From positions 13,331-77,330 of the forward strand of contig JBGQAK010000017.1 of assembly GCA_041494245.1 (NCBI GenBank): a stretch of 64,000 nt of DNA, written 5' to 3'. The stretch comes from RBG-13-68-16 sp041494245 (GTDB lineage: Bacteria > Acidobacteriota > Thermoanaerobaculia > Thermoanaerobaculales > Thermoanaerobaculaceae). Shown one piece after another: positions 19,301-29,614 of this stretch; positions within the stretch are counted from its first letter, which is position 1; each line of letters begins with the position of its first letter. The position numbers and the translations under genes are program-made. The notes under the pieces were generated by a model that saw nothing but the letters and a program-made list of their open reading frames with translations, searched no databases and was not told the DNA's origin.

Positions 19301-20766
19301 TGAGCACGGTGCCCCTGCAGATCGACAACACGATCGAGGACCCGCGCACGCGCGCCCCGCTGGTGCTCGGCGACAACACGTTCGCGACGGTCACGGACAA
19401 GGTGTGCTCGATCGTCGAGCGGCCCAAGCCGCCGCTCGCCTGGTACATCGCGTTCGGCATCTCGTGCGCCCTCACGGCGGTCCTCGTGGCCATGCTGGGC
19501 TACCTGTTCCTTGCGGGGATCGGTGTCTGGGGCCTGAACATCCCGGTGGGCTGGGGGTTCGACATCACGAACTTCGTGTTTTGGGTCGGAATCGGCCACG
19601 CAGGCACGCTGATCTCCGCGATCCTCTTCCTGTTCCGCCAGAAGTGGCGCACCGGCATCAACCGGTTCGCCGAGGCGATGACGATCTTTGCCGTGATCTG
19701 CGCCGGGCTGTTCCCGGCGATCCACACCGGGCGCCCCTGGTTCGACTACTGGCTCTTCCCGTACCCGAACCAGATGCAGGTCTGGCCGAACTTCCGAAGC
19801 CCGCTCCTGTGGGACGTGTTCGCGGTGAGCACCTACTTCACGGTGTCGTTGCTCTTCTGGTTCACCGGCATGGTTCCCGACCTGGCGACGCTGCGCGACC
19901 GCGCCACCACGAAGGGGCGCAGGATCGTGTACGGGATCCTCAGCCTCGGCTGGCGCGGCTCGGCGCGGCACTGGCACCGCTACGAGCGCGTGTACCTGCT
20001 GCTCGCCGCCCTCGCGACGCCGCTCGTGCTCTCGGTGCACTCGGTGGTGAGCTTCGACTTCGCGGTCTCCCAGGTCCCGGGCTGGCACTCGACGATCCTC
20101 CCGCCGTACTTCGTGGCGGGGGCGATCTTCTCCGGCTTCGCGATGGTGCTCACGCTCCTGATCCCCGTGCGCAAGTTCTTCGGGCTTGAGGAGCTGATCA
20201 CGACAAGGCACCTGGACAACATGGCCAAGATCACCCTCGCGACGGGCCTGATGGTCGCCTACTCGTACTTCATCGAGTACTTCATGGCGTGGTACTCGGG
20301 CAACCCATTCGAGCGCTTCGCGTTGATGAACCGCGCCCTGGGCCCCTACGCCTGGGCGTTCTGGATCATGTTCACCTGCAACGTCGTCGTGCCCCAGGCG
20401 TTCTGGTTCAAGAGGGCTCGGACGACGCCGTGGATGCTCCTGATCGTTGCGGTGCTCGTCAACGTCGGGATGTGGTTCGAGCGCTTCGTCATCATCGTGA
20501 CGTCCCTGTCGCGCGGCTTCCTTCCCTCGAGCTGGGGGTACTACAAGCCGACGTGGGTGGAGTTGTGCACCCTCGCGGGGTCGTTCGGACTCTTCCTGAC
20601 GCTGTTCCTGCTCTTCCTGCGCTTCGGGCCGATGATCGCGGTGGCCGAGGTGAAGAGCGTGATGCCGGCCGCCGGCCTCGACCGCGGCCCGCACCGGGGC
20701 CATGGCCAGTACTGGGGCGAGATCCCGCACCAGCACGAGCGGCAGAGGGAGGACAGCGAGCCATGA
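19300..20766 (+). CDS. actC: Alternative complex III membrane subunit ActC (NrfD-like)
   Basis: A 488-residue polytopic protein of the NrfD/PsrC family with about ten transmembrane helices. In ACIII this subunit holds the quinol-binding site next to ActB. Hydrophobic segments alternate with short loops from about residue 45 onward; an N-terminal soluble stretch precedes them. The ATG overlaps the actB TGA (TGATG arrangement) and is preceded by GGAGG with good spacing, so translation is coupled. Length and position match the canonical act order. Confidence 0.95.
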   Translation: MSTVPLQIDNTIEDPRTRAPLVLGDNTFATVTDKVCSIVERPKPPLAWYIAFGISCALTAVLVAMLGYLFLAGIGVWGLNIPVGWGFDITNFVFWVGIGHAGTLISAILFLFRQKWRTGINRFAEAMTIFAVICAGLFPAIHTGRPWFDYWLFPYPNQMQVWPNFRSPLLWDVFAVSTYFTVSLLFWFTGMVPDLATLRDRATTKGRRIVYGILSLGWRGSARHWHRYERVYLLLAALATPLVLSVHSVVSFDFAVSQVPGWHSTILPPYFVAGAIFSGFAMVLTLLIPVRKFFGLEELITTRHLDNMAKITLATGLMVAYSYFIEYFMAWYSGNPFERFALMNRALGPYAWAFWIMFTCNVVVPQAFWFKRARTTPWMLLIVAVLVNVGMWFERFVIIVTSLSRGFLPSSWGYYKPTWVELCTLAGSFGLFLTLFLLFLRFGPMIAVAEVKSVMPAAGLDRGPHRGHGQYWGEIPHQHERQREDSEP

Positions 20767-21326
20767 GCGGGCACGCCACCACCCCGGGCGTCTCCCCGAA
20801 GCCGTGGGGCCTGCTGGCCGAGTTCGAGTCCGTGGACGCCCTCCTCGGCGCGCTGGAGAGGGTGCGGGACGCCGGCTTCCAGAAGTTCGACGCGTTCGCG
20901 CCGTTCCCGATCCACGGGCTTGACGAGAGCATGGGAATCCGCATGAGCAGGCTGCCCTGGCTGGCGGCGGGCGGTGGAGCGACCGGGGCCGCCACGGGGC
21001 TGCTGCTGCAGTGGTGGACCAACGCGTTCGACTATCCCCACATCATCAGCGCCAAGCCGTTGTTCGGGGTGCCGGCCGCGATCCCGATCACGTTCGAGCT
21101 GACCGTGCTCTTCTCGGCGATCGGCGCGTTCATCGGGCTCATGGCGGCAAACCGGCTGCCGCAGCTCTACCACCCGGTGTTCCCGAGCCAGAGATTCCGG
21201 CAGCGGGCCACGACGGATTCTTTCTTCATCGCCATCGAGACCGGCGACCCGAAGTACCACCCGAGCGAGACGCGTGCCTTCCTCGAGGGGCTCGGGGCGC
21301 GGCACGTGGAAGAGCTGGAGGACTAG
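20763..21326 (+). CDS. actD: Alternative complex III subunit ActD (DUF3341)
   Basis: 187 residues. An N-terminal soluble alpha/beta part (GLLAEFESVDALLGALERVR, then KFDAFAPFPIHGLDE) is followed by two transmembrane helices (about residues 59-80 and 100-125) and a C-terminal cytoplasmic part. This is the DUF3341/ActD family, a structural subunit of ACIII without cofactors. The ATG overlaps the actC stop by 4 nt (ATGA). Confidence 0.93.
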   Translation: MSGHATTPGVSPKPWGLLAEFESVDALLGALERVRDAGFQKFDAFAPFPIHGLDESMGIRMSRLPWLAAGGGATGAATGLLLQWWTNAFDYPHIISAKPLFGVPAAIPITFELTVLFSAIGAFIGLMAANRLPQLYHPVFPSQRFRQRATTDSFFIAIETGDPKYHPSETRAFLEGLGARHVEELED

Positions 21327-21968
21327 ATGCCCCGCTGGCTCCTCTATGCTGCCGTGCTGCTGGCCGCCCTCGCGCTGGTACCGCTCACGCTGATCGCACG
21401 CGCCCGCGTGACCACCTCCCCTCGACCGCGCATCCACCTCATCCTGGATATGTCGAAGCAGCCCAAGTTCAAGACCCAGACGGCCAACCCCCTTTTCGCG
21501 GACGCCAGGGCCATGCGGCCCGAGGTGCCTGGCACGGTGGCCCGGGGCGAGCTGCACGAGGAAAGCGCGTACTTCGAGGGCCGCGACGCCGCCGGCTGGG
21601 TGACGGTGTTCCCCATGCCGGTGACCGAGCAGCTCGTGCGGCGCGGGCAGGAACGCTACGAGATCTACTGTGAGCCGTGCCACGGCCTCGCCGGGTATGG
21701 TGACGGCCAGGTCGCGAAGCGGGCGGACCAGCTCCAGGAGGGCACCTGGACGCCGCCCTCCTCGTACCACACCGACCTTGTGCGTGGCAGGCCGGTGGGC
21801 CACCTCTTCAACACGATCACCAACGGGATCCGCAACATGCCGTCGTACGGCGCGCAGATCCCGGTGTCCGACCGCTGGGCCATCGCGGCCTACGTGCGGG
21901 CGCTGCAGCTCAGCCAGGACGCAAGTGTGAACGATGTTCCGCCGGAACTGCGGCGGCAGCTTCGCTAG
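21327..21968 (+). CDS. actE: Alternative complex III monohaem cytochrome subunit ActE
   Basis: 213 residues. An N-terminal membrane anchor (residues about 5-24) is followed by a periplasmic cytochrome c domain with one CEPCH motif near residue 116 and a plausible distal Met in the RNMPSYG segment. It is the electron-exit cytochrome of ACIII. The ATG directly follows the actD stop with no gap, with an AGGACTAG-type sequence upstream. Confidence 0.93.
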   Translation: MPRWLLYAAVLLAALALVPLTLIARARVTTSPRPRIHLILDMSKQPKFKTQTANPLFADARAMRPEVPGTVARGELHEESAYFEGRDAAGWVTVFPMPVTEQLVRRGQERYEIYCEPCHGLAGYGDGQVAKRADQLQEGTWTPPSSYHTDLVRGRPVGHLFNTITNGIRNMPSYGAQIPVSDRWAIAAYVRALQLSQDASVNDVPPELRRQLR

Positions 21969-21979
21969 GGGCAGGTGCC

Positions 21980-23188
21980 ATGAGCTTCATCCCGGACATC
22001 CTTTCCGAGAAGCGCCATCTGGGCGCGCTGGGCGAGAAGCTGTGGCGCGGCGCCGCGCTAGTGGGCGTGGCGGCGCTGCTGCTCGCCATCGGCCTCGCGG
22101 CCGTGACGCCGGGGGGATGGCGCCGGTTCCTGTTTGCCTACCTCGTTGCCTTCGCCTACGTGCTGAGCCTCGCGCTCGGAGCGCTGTATTTCGTGGTGCT
22201 CCACCACCTCACCAACTCGGGCTGGAGCGTGGTCATCCGCCGCGTTGCCGAGGCCATGGTCGCCACGCTGCCTTTCCTGGCGCTGCTTTCGGTGCCGCTC
22301 CTGCTGGGTCTCGCGCAGATCTACCCGTGGGCGAGCCCGGGCGCCGCGGCCCAACGGCACGCGGCCGGGGCGAACGGCGCGTACTTGAACGTTCCGTTCT
22401 TCCTGGTGCGCTGGCTCTTCTACTTCTTGGTGTGGGGCGGGCTCGCGCGCTTCTTCGTCAGGCGGTCGCTGGCGCAGGACGAGTCGGGGGATGTCCGGCT
22501 CACCGTGCAGATGCGCGGCCGAAGCGCCCCGGCGATGGTCGTCTTCGGCCTGACCCTGACGTTTGCGGCGATCGACATGCTGATGTCGCTCGACCCGCAC
22601 TGGTACAGCACGATCTTCGGGGTCTACTACTTCGCGGGGTGCGTCGTCACGATCTACGCGTTCCTGCCGATCGCGGTCTTCATGCTTCAACGCTCGGGGT
22701 TCCTGCGCCGGGCGGTCACGGTGGAGCACTACCACGACCTGGGCAAGCTTCTCTTCGGTTTCGTCGTGTTCTGGGCCTACATCGGCTTCTCGCAGTACAT
22801 GCTCCAGTGGTACGGGAACATCCCCGAGGAGACCCGCTGGTTCGCGGTGCGCCAGCAGAACGGCTGGGGCTACGTGGGCCTCACGCTCGTGCTCGGCCAC
22901 TTCCTGCTCCCGTTCCTGGCGCTCCTTGCACGGGGGCCCAAGCGCCGCCCGGGCGTGCTGGTGGCCGTGGCTTCCTGGGTTCTGACCATGCACTGGGTGG
23001 ACCTCTACTGGCTCGTGATGCCGTCGGCCAGCCCGGGGAGCCCGATGCCGCACCTGGTGGACGTCGCGCTGCTTGTCGCGCTCGTCGCCGTTCAGCTGGC
23101 GGCGGCGGCGTTTGTGGTGCGTCGGCGCTCCCTCGTCCCCGAGCGCGACCCGCGCCTCGCGGAGTCGCTGGCGTTCGAGAACGCATGA
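21980..23188 (+). CDS. actF: Alternative complex III membrane subunit ActF
   Basis: A 402-residue integral membrane protein with about ten transmembrane helices, paralogous in fold to ActC (NrfD-like) but lacking its own cofactors. Family hallmarks include the long hydrophobic repeats and conserved LDPHWYSTIFGVYYF and LQWYGNIPEET segments, well matched to annotated ActF proteins. Last of the six core act genes. A hairpin-capable CGGCTC/GAGCCG sequence follows at about 23208. Confidence 0.94.
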   Translation: MSFIPDILSEKRHLGALGEKLWRGAALVGVAALLLAIGLAAVTPGGWRRFLFAYLVAFAYVLSLALGALYFVVLHHLTNSGWSVVIRRVAEAMVATLPFLALLSVPLLLGLAQIYPWASPGAAAQRHAAGANGAYLNVPFFLVRWLFYFLVWGGLARFFVRRSLAQDESGDVRLTVQMRGRSAPAMVVFGLTLTFAAIDMLMSLDPHWYSTIFGVYYFAGCVVTIYAFLPIAVFMLQRSGFLRRAVTVEHYHDLGKLLFGFVVFWAYIGFSQYMLQWYGNIPEETRWFAVRQQNGWGYVGLTLVLGHFLLPFLALLARGPKRRPGVLVAVASWVLTMHWVDLYWLVMPSASPGSPMPHLVDVALLVALVAVQLAAAAFVVRRRSLVPERDPRLAESLAFENA

Positions 23189-23244
23189 GGAAACGGGCTT
23201 CGCGGCTCGGGGTCTGAGCCGAGCGCAGTGGAAAGGCTGAAACG

Positions 23245-23658
23245 GTGAGGGGAATGGAAGAGACGAAGGATCCTGGAGCGGCTCCGCCGCACGGCGGGCA
23301 ACCCGGCGGGAACGAGCCGAACACGCCGCTGACCGCGGTGGTGGGGATCGTATTCGCGATCGTTCTGTTCGCGCTCGTGGTCCTTCTCCAGGTGTTCTTC
23401 TACCGCCAGGAGCAGCAGGAGAACGTGCGCAAGGTGGTGGCGGTCGGCCCCGAGGAGCTCTCGCAACTGCGGGCCCAGCAGGAGGAGCTGCTGCACTCGT
23501 ACAAGATCCTGGACCCGCAAAAGGGCGTGGTCGCAATCCCCATAGACCGGGCGGTGGGGCTGGTGGTGCGGGAGGGCGGGAAGGTCCCCTGGCTTTCCGT
23601 GCAGCCGCCGGCGAGCGCACCGCCGGCGGCCAAGGCCCCGGCCGCGGGGAAGCGCTGA
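23245..23658 (+). CDS. Single-TM protein between actF and sco
   Basis: About 137 residues: a Pro/Gly-rich N-terminus, one transmembrane helix (about residues 31-52), then a charged helical stretch rich in Gln and Glu (YRQEQQENVRKV...). A tail follows with the pattern GVVAIPIDRAVGLVV and a Pro/Ala-rich end. The GVVAIPIDRAM-like segment recurs in small proteins of ACIII/oxidase loci. It may be an accessory ACIII subunit (ActG-like) or an oxidase assembly factor; not proven. GTG at 23245 has GGAAAGG 8 nt upstream; ATG 23254 is an alternative. Confidence 0.8.
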   Translation: MRGMEETKDPGAAPPHGGQPGGNEPNTPLTAVVGIVFAIVLFALVVLLQVFFYRQEQQENVRKVVAVGPEELSQLRAQQEELLHSYKILDPQKGVVAIPIDRAVGLVVREGGKVPWLSVQPPASAPPAAKAPAAGKR

Positions 23659-23775
23659 CTAGGAATGACCGCGGGTATTCGACGCTTTTCGGTTATCGAG
23701 GATCGGCTCCGGGCGACCGGGCGGCGGGGTACCGCGGCTCGGTGTCACCCGTGTGATCCGACCGGGAGCGCCACG

Positions 23776-24636
23776 ATGACCGTGTGGTTCAAGGGCTGGA
23801 TGGTCCGAATGGGGGCCGTTTCGATGCTGCTGATGGCGGCGGCGCTGCCCGCGTTCGCCCAGCGCGCGGAGCCCCTGCCCAAGGAGCTCGAAGGGGTCGG
23901 GATCACCGAGCATCCGGGTGCGCGTCTGCCGCTGGACCTCGAGTTCACCGCCGAGGACGGGAAACCGGTCAGGCTTTCGCGGTACTTCTCGGGCGGCAAG
24001 CCCGTGATCCTGACGCTCAACTACTACCGGTGCCCGATGCTGTGCGGCCTGCTCCTCAACGGGGTGGTGGAAGGGCTGAAGGAGCTTTCATGGGCCCCCG
24101 GCAAGGAGTTCGAGGTCGTGACGGTGAGCATCGATCCGCAGGAAACTGCGACGCTTGCGATGCTCAAGAAGGAGAACTACATCACGGAGCTCGGGCGCCC
24201 CGGTGCCGCCTCGGGCTGGCACTTCCTGACGGGCAGGGAGGCCAACATTAGGAAGCTGACGGACGCGGTGGGGTTCGGATACCGCTACGACAACGAGCGC
24301 CAGCAGTACGCGCACCCGGCCGGAATCTTCCTGGTCACACCCGACGGCCGGATGGCCCGTTACCTCTACGGCGTCGTGTTCGAGTCGAGGACGCTTAAGC
24401 TGGCGCTCACCGAGGCCGGTGAAGGGAAGGTCGGCAACGCCGGGGACCAGATCCTGCTCTACTGCTACCACTACGACGCGAACACGGGTCGGTACGTGAT
24501 CGCGGCGACCAACATCATGCGCCTCGGCGGCGCCACCACGGCCTTGGTCGTGGGACTCTGGCTCTTCTTGGCGTGGCGCCGGGGGGCGCGCAAGAAAGCA
24601 CTCGTTCGCCCGGACGTGTTGACGTCCGGGCGTTGA
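23776..24636 (+). CDS. SCO1/SenC-type copper chaperone
   Basis: 286 residues with an N-terminal signal sequence or anchor (MVRMGAVSMLLMAAALPAFAQ). A thioredoxin-like domain carries the copper-binding CPMLC motif (CxxxC) near residue 87 and the downstream His in the AHPAGIF segment. A C-terminal transmembrane helix precedes the basic tail. SCO proteins deliver copper to, or reduce, the CuA site of oxidase subunit II, which is the next gene. The start at 23776 (GGGAGCGCC upstream) fits the signal peptide; an open upstream extension is not homologous. Confidence 0.92.
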   Translation: MTVWFKGWMVRMGAVSMLLMAAALPAFAQRAEPLPKELEGVGITEHPGARLPLDLEFTAEDGKPVRLSRYFSGGKPVILTLNYYRCPMLCGLLLNGVVEGLKELSWAPGKEFEVVTVSIDPQETATLAMLKKENYITELGRPGAASGWHFLTGREANIRKLTDAVGFGYRYDNERQQYAHPAGIFLVTPDGRMARYLYGVVFESRTLKLALTEAGEGKVGNAGDQILLYCYHYDANTGRYVIAATNIMRLGGATTALVVGLWLFLAWRRGARKKALVRPDVLTSGR

Positions 24637-24713
24637 GAAAACAGAACGTCGAACCGAGGGACCGGGCCCGCGGAGTGGGGAAACGGGTGCGGTGAAGGGC
24701 GGGGAGTGGCACA

Positions 24714-25703
24714 TTGAGTCTCGGACGAGAGTTCATGAACGCGCTGGTGAGCTGGGCGGCGATAGGCACCGAGGGCGGTTTCTGGCTGCCCTCGCAAGGT
24801 TCCGAGGGCGCCGCCGAGGTGGACCGCATCTTCGGCTTCGTCTTCTGGGTTTCGGCGTTCTTCTTTTTGCTGATCGTCGTGCTGATGGTGCTCTTCGTGA
24901 TCCGCTACCGGCGTCGGCCCGGGCGCGAGGAGGCGGAGCCGAGCCCCCGTCACAACACGCCGCTCGAGATCACGTGGACCACGGTCCCCATCCTGATCGT
25001 GATCGTGATCTTCATCTGGGGCTTCAAGGTCTACCTCGACATCAACACCCCCCCGGCCAACTCGTATGAGGTTCTCGTCACCGGCCAGAAGTGGAAGTGG
25101 CTCTTCACCTACCCGAACGGCCACGTGGACGAGAACCTGCACGTGCCCATCGCAACGCCGATCCGACTGGTAATGACCTCCGAGGACGTGATCCACGGCT
25201 TCTTCATCCCCGCATTCCGCCTGAAACGCGACGTGGTGCCGGGGCGCTACGCGAAGCTCTGGTTCCAGGCGACCAAGCCGGGTGAGTACCAGATCTACTG
25301 CACCCAGTACTGCGGAACCGGCCACTCCGACATGTGGGCCAAGGCGGTCGTGCACGAGCCCGGCGGCTTCGAGCGCTGGCTCGAGGACGCGAGCAACTTC
25401 CTCGCGAGGATGTCGCCCGCCCAGGCCGGGGAACAGCTCTTTCGCACGCGGGGGTGCGCCCAGTGCCACTCGGTGGATGGCAAGGCGGGCACCGGGCCCA
25501 CGTTCAAGGCGCTGTTCGGTCACCAGGTTCCCCTCGATGGGGGCAAGACGGTCGTTGCGGACGAGGACTACGTCCGCGAGTCGATCCTCGAGCCCCAGGC
25601 CGCGATCGTGGCCGGGTTCCAGCCGGTGATGCCGACGTTCAAGGGGCGGCTCAAGGACCAGGAGATCACCGCAATCATCGAGTATCTCAAGACGTTGAAG
25701 TAG
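24714..25703 (+). CDS. coxB: caa3-type cytochrome c oxidase subunit II
   Basis: 329 residues. Two N-terminal transmembrane helices (about 41-64 and 85-104) are followed by a cupredoxin domain with the binuclear CuA ligands in CTQYCGTGHSDM (near 196). A fused cytochrome c domain carries CAQCH near residue 248 and a distal Met (QPVMPTF). The fused haem c makes this a caa3 oxidase that can take electrons directly from ACIII. Translation appears to start at TTG 24714, with GGGGAG about 8 nt upstream; ATG 24735 is possible. It follows sco, as expected for CuA loading. Confidence 0.95.
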   Translation: MSLGREFMNALVSWAAIGTEGGFWLPSQGSEGAAEVDRIFGFVFWVSAFFFLLIVVLMVLFVIRYRRRPGREEAEPSPRHNTPLEITWTTVPILIVIVIFIWGFKVYLDINTPPANSYEVLVTGQKWKWLFTYPNGHVDENLHVPIATPIRLVMTSEDVIHGFFIPAFRLKRDVVPGRYAKLWFQATKPGEYQIYCTQYCGTGHSDMWAKAVVHEPGGFERWLEDASNFLARMSPAQAGEQLFRTRGCAQCHSVDGKAGTGPTFKALFGHQVPLDGGKTVVADEDYVRESILEPQAAIVAGFQPVMPTFKGRLKDQEITAIIEYLKTLK

Positions 25704-25724
25704 GGGAAGGGTCGGTTCCTTCCC
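25704..25724 (+). other. Hairpin between coxB and coxA
   Basis: GGGAAGG and CCTTCCC flank a 7-nt loop immediately after the coxB stop codon. With no T-run it is more likely an mRNA processing or stability element than a terminator, because the genes downstream belong to the same operon. Confidence 0.45.
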
Positions 25725-25752
25725 GAAGATGAAGGAAGGCGGGAAAAAGGGC

Positions 25753-27453
<1,701 letters not shown>

Positions 27454-27480
27454 GCGCCGGGCATCGGCAAGGAGGAGAGC

Positions 27481-28272
27481 TTGGCCGAGGTTCACGCGGA
27501 ACACCTGGCACACCACTTCGATACTGCCGAGCAGCAGTTCGAGTCCGGCAAGCTCGGGATGTGGATCTTCCTCGCCACGGAGATCCTCCTGTTCGGCGGG
27601 CTCTTCTGCGCCTACGCGGTCTACCGCTCCAACCATCCCGAGGTGTTCATGTACGCCAACCGGTTCCTCGACAGGACCCTGGGGGCGATCAACACCGCCG
27701 TGCTCATCTGCTCGAGCTTCACCATGGCGTGGGCCGTGCGCTGCGCGCAGCTCGGCCGTCAGAGGGCGCTGGTGCGCCTGCTCGCGGCGACCATCGCGCT
27801 TGCCGCCTGCTTCCTGGGCATCAAGTACGTGGAGTACCAGCACAAGTGGAAGGAGGGGCTGCTCTGGGGCAAGCGCTTCCACGCGAAGCTCGAGGAGCCC
27901 GCCGGAGCAGTCCCGGCCCTGCCGGTCGCAGCGCCGACGCCGGCGGCCAACCCCGACGAGCGCTCGTCGATCCCGCCCGCGGCGATCGGCCCGCGCGGCC
28001 TTGCTGCGGCGGGACGGCCGGCCATTGCAGAAGGGGAGGCCGGGCCGCCGAAGGACGTGCAGGTGTTCTTTGCCGTCTACTTCCTGATGACCGGGCTGCA
28101 CGGCATCCACGTCATCGCCGGCATGACCGTGCTGAGCCTGATGCTCCTGAGGGCGCGCCGGGGGGAATTCGGTCCCTCGTACTTCACCCCGGTGGATCTG
28201 TCAGGGCTGTACTGGCACCTCGTCGACCTGATCTGGATCTACCTGTTCCCGTTGCTGTACTTGATCCACTGA
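27481..28272 (+). CDS. coxC: Cytochrome c oxidase subunit III
   Basis: 263 residues, five to seven transmembrane helices, with the family segments KLGMWIFLATEILLFGGLF and GLHGIHVIAGM and the C-terminal GLYWHLVDLIWIYLFPLLYL. A low-complexity Ala/Pro insert (about residues 140-185) splits the protein, longer than in most homologues. Translation begins at TTG 27481 after AAGGAGGAGAGC, a strong ribosome site. Structural subunit that stabilises proton uptake by subunit I. Confidence 0.94.
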   Translation: MAEVHAEHLAHHFDTAEQQFESGKLGMWIFLATEILLFGGLFCAYAVYRSNHPEVFMYANRFLDRTLGAINTAVLICSSFTMAWAVRCAQLGRQRALVRLLAATIALAACFLGIKYVEYQHKWKEGLLWGKRFHAKLEEPAGAVPALPVAAPTPAANPDERSSIPPAAIGPRGLAAAGRPAIAEGEAGPPKDVQVFFAVYFLMTGLHGIHVIAGMTVLSLMLLRARRGEFGPSYFTPVDLSGLYWHLVDLIWIYLFPLLYLIH

Positions 28273-28279
28273 GAGGTGA

Positions 28280-28645
28280 ATGATGGCTGAGACGATCGAA
28301 GCAACGACACATCGGGCCGAGCAGCCCAGCGTGGGGCATGTGGTGCCTTTCCGGATGCTTGCGATGGTATGGCTGGTGCTCCTCGTGCTCACCGTGATCA
28401 CGGTCGCGGTCGCGGGGTTCGACCTCGGGAACTTCAACCTGGGGGTCGCAATGGCCATCGCCACCGTCAAGGCCTCGCTGGTGCTGCTCTACTTCATGCA
28501 CATGCGCTACGACCGCCCGATGAACGCCATCGTCTTCGTCTCGGCGCTCCTCTTCGTCGGCCTTTTCGTGTACATCGCGCTGCTCGACACCCATGCGTAC
28601 GCGCCGGACCTCATCCCGGGCTACGCCCCGGCGCTCACAAAATGA
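28280..28645 (+). CDS. coxD: Cytochrome c oxidase subunit IV (small membrane subunit)
   Basis: 121 residues with three predicted transmembrane helices (about 29-46, 52-70 and 82-102). It carries the family pattern NLGVAMAIATVKASLVLLYFMHMRYD, typical of prokaryotic oxidase subunit IV. Two adjacent ATG codons (28280, 28283) follow GAGAGGTGA. The stop overlaps the next start. Confidence 0.92.
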   Translation: MMAETIEATTHRAEQPSVGHVVPFRMLAMVWLVLLVLTVITVAVAGFDLGNFNLGVAMAIATVKASLVLLYFMHMRYDRPMNAIVFVSALLFVGLFVYIALLDTHAYAPDLIPGYAPALTK

Positions 28646-29229
28646 TCCCCGGCCCAATCCCGCCGGACGGCCGCGCCGCAGCGGCCCCGCTCGACACGGG
28701 CCGGCTGGGCATGAAGCTGCTCGTGCTCGCGCTCTCGATGCTGTTCGCCGCCAGCATCGTCGGCTACCTCCTGATCCGTTTCAGGGCCACGGCCTGGCCC
28801 CCGCCAGGGATGCCGAGCCTGCCCCACGGGCTCTGGATCAGCACGCTCATCATCGCGATCAGCAGCGTTGCGATGCAAGCGGCGGTGCGGGCTGGAAGGG
28901 GCGGTCGCCGGCAGGCCCTGCAGGCCTGGATGCTGATCACCACCGTGCTCGGCGTTGCCTTCCTGGTCTCCCAGACCCTCAACTGGTTCGCGCTGGTGAC
29001 CGCCCATCTCACGGCGAAGACCAACCTCTACGGGTTCACGTTCTACCTCCTCACCGGCCTGCACGCGGCGCACGTGCTGGGCGGCCTGATCCCGCTCGGC
29101 GTGGTGACCGCCCGGGCGTGGCGAGGGCGCTACTCGGCAGCGTTCCACCCGGGGGTGGAGTACTGCGCGATCTACTGGCACTTCCTCGCCGTAGTCTGGC
29201 TCGTGCTGTTCGTGGTCCTGATCTTCTGA
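28642..29229 (+). CDS. Second oxidase subunit III-like protein
   Basis: 195 residues, five transmembrane helices, of the heme-copper oxidase subunit III superfamily (TGLHAAHVLGGL and EYCAIYWHFLAVVWLVLF are diagnostic). Shorter than the preceding subunit III and divergent from it. The ATG overlaps the coxD TGA by 4 nt (ATGA), so it belongs to the same operon and ends it. Two subunit III paralogues in one oxidase operon occur in some lineages; whether both assemble into the same complex is not known from sequence. Confidence 0.9.
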   Translation: MIPGPIPPDGRAAAAPLDTGRLGMKLLVLALSMLFAASIVGYLLIRFRATAWPPPGMPSLPHGLWISTLIIAISSVAMQAAVRAGRGGRRQALQAWMLITTVLGVAFLVSQTLNWFALVTAHLTAKTNLYGFTFYLLTGLHAAHVLGGLIPLGVVTARAWRGRYSAAFHPGVEYCAIYWHFLAVVWLVLFVVLIF

Positions 29230-29614
29230 ACCTGAACTGCGCCGTGAATATCGGACCATCCGCGTTGTTGCGCTCGCCGGTTCGCATCCTCAACGTACCC
29301 TCCGGGTACGCCTCCAGTGCGACCGACTCGCGCGCCTAGCGGCTGGTCCAATCTTCGCGGCGCGGCCTACACGGCATGTGCCAAAGCCCTGCCGGTGGCG
29401 GCGCGGCTATACGCGATTCGCCTAGGCCCTGCACGGGCGGCGCGTTCACACCAGTCTTGTCGTTCTCGGACCACGGGTGTCGGCTGTTACGGCAGCGGTC
29501 AGGGTCCGGTACCTGGCGTATGTTTCCGATCGAGGCCGAACTTGTCCTTCACCTGATCAGGTACCAGATCAATTAGGTACCAGGTACCACTATCTCACTA
29601 TTGCCCACAGGCGC
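29230..29614. other. Intergenic region after the oxidase operon: large palindrome and GGTACC cluster
   Basis: A 385-bp gap with no credible gene. It contains an imperfect palindrome of about 97 nt (29253-29349; outer arms GGACCA/TGGTCC, inner perfect arm CGTACCC-TCC-GGGTACG at 29294-29310) 23 nt past the last oxidase gene. The palindrome could act as a strong mRNA 3' structure. Further on, four GGTACC sites lie between 29508 and 29588, with a CCTGATCAGG palindrome among them. Confidence 0.6.
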
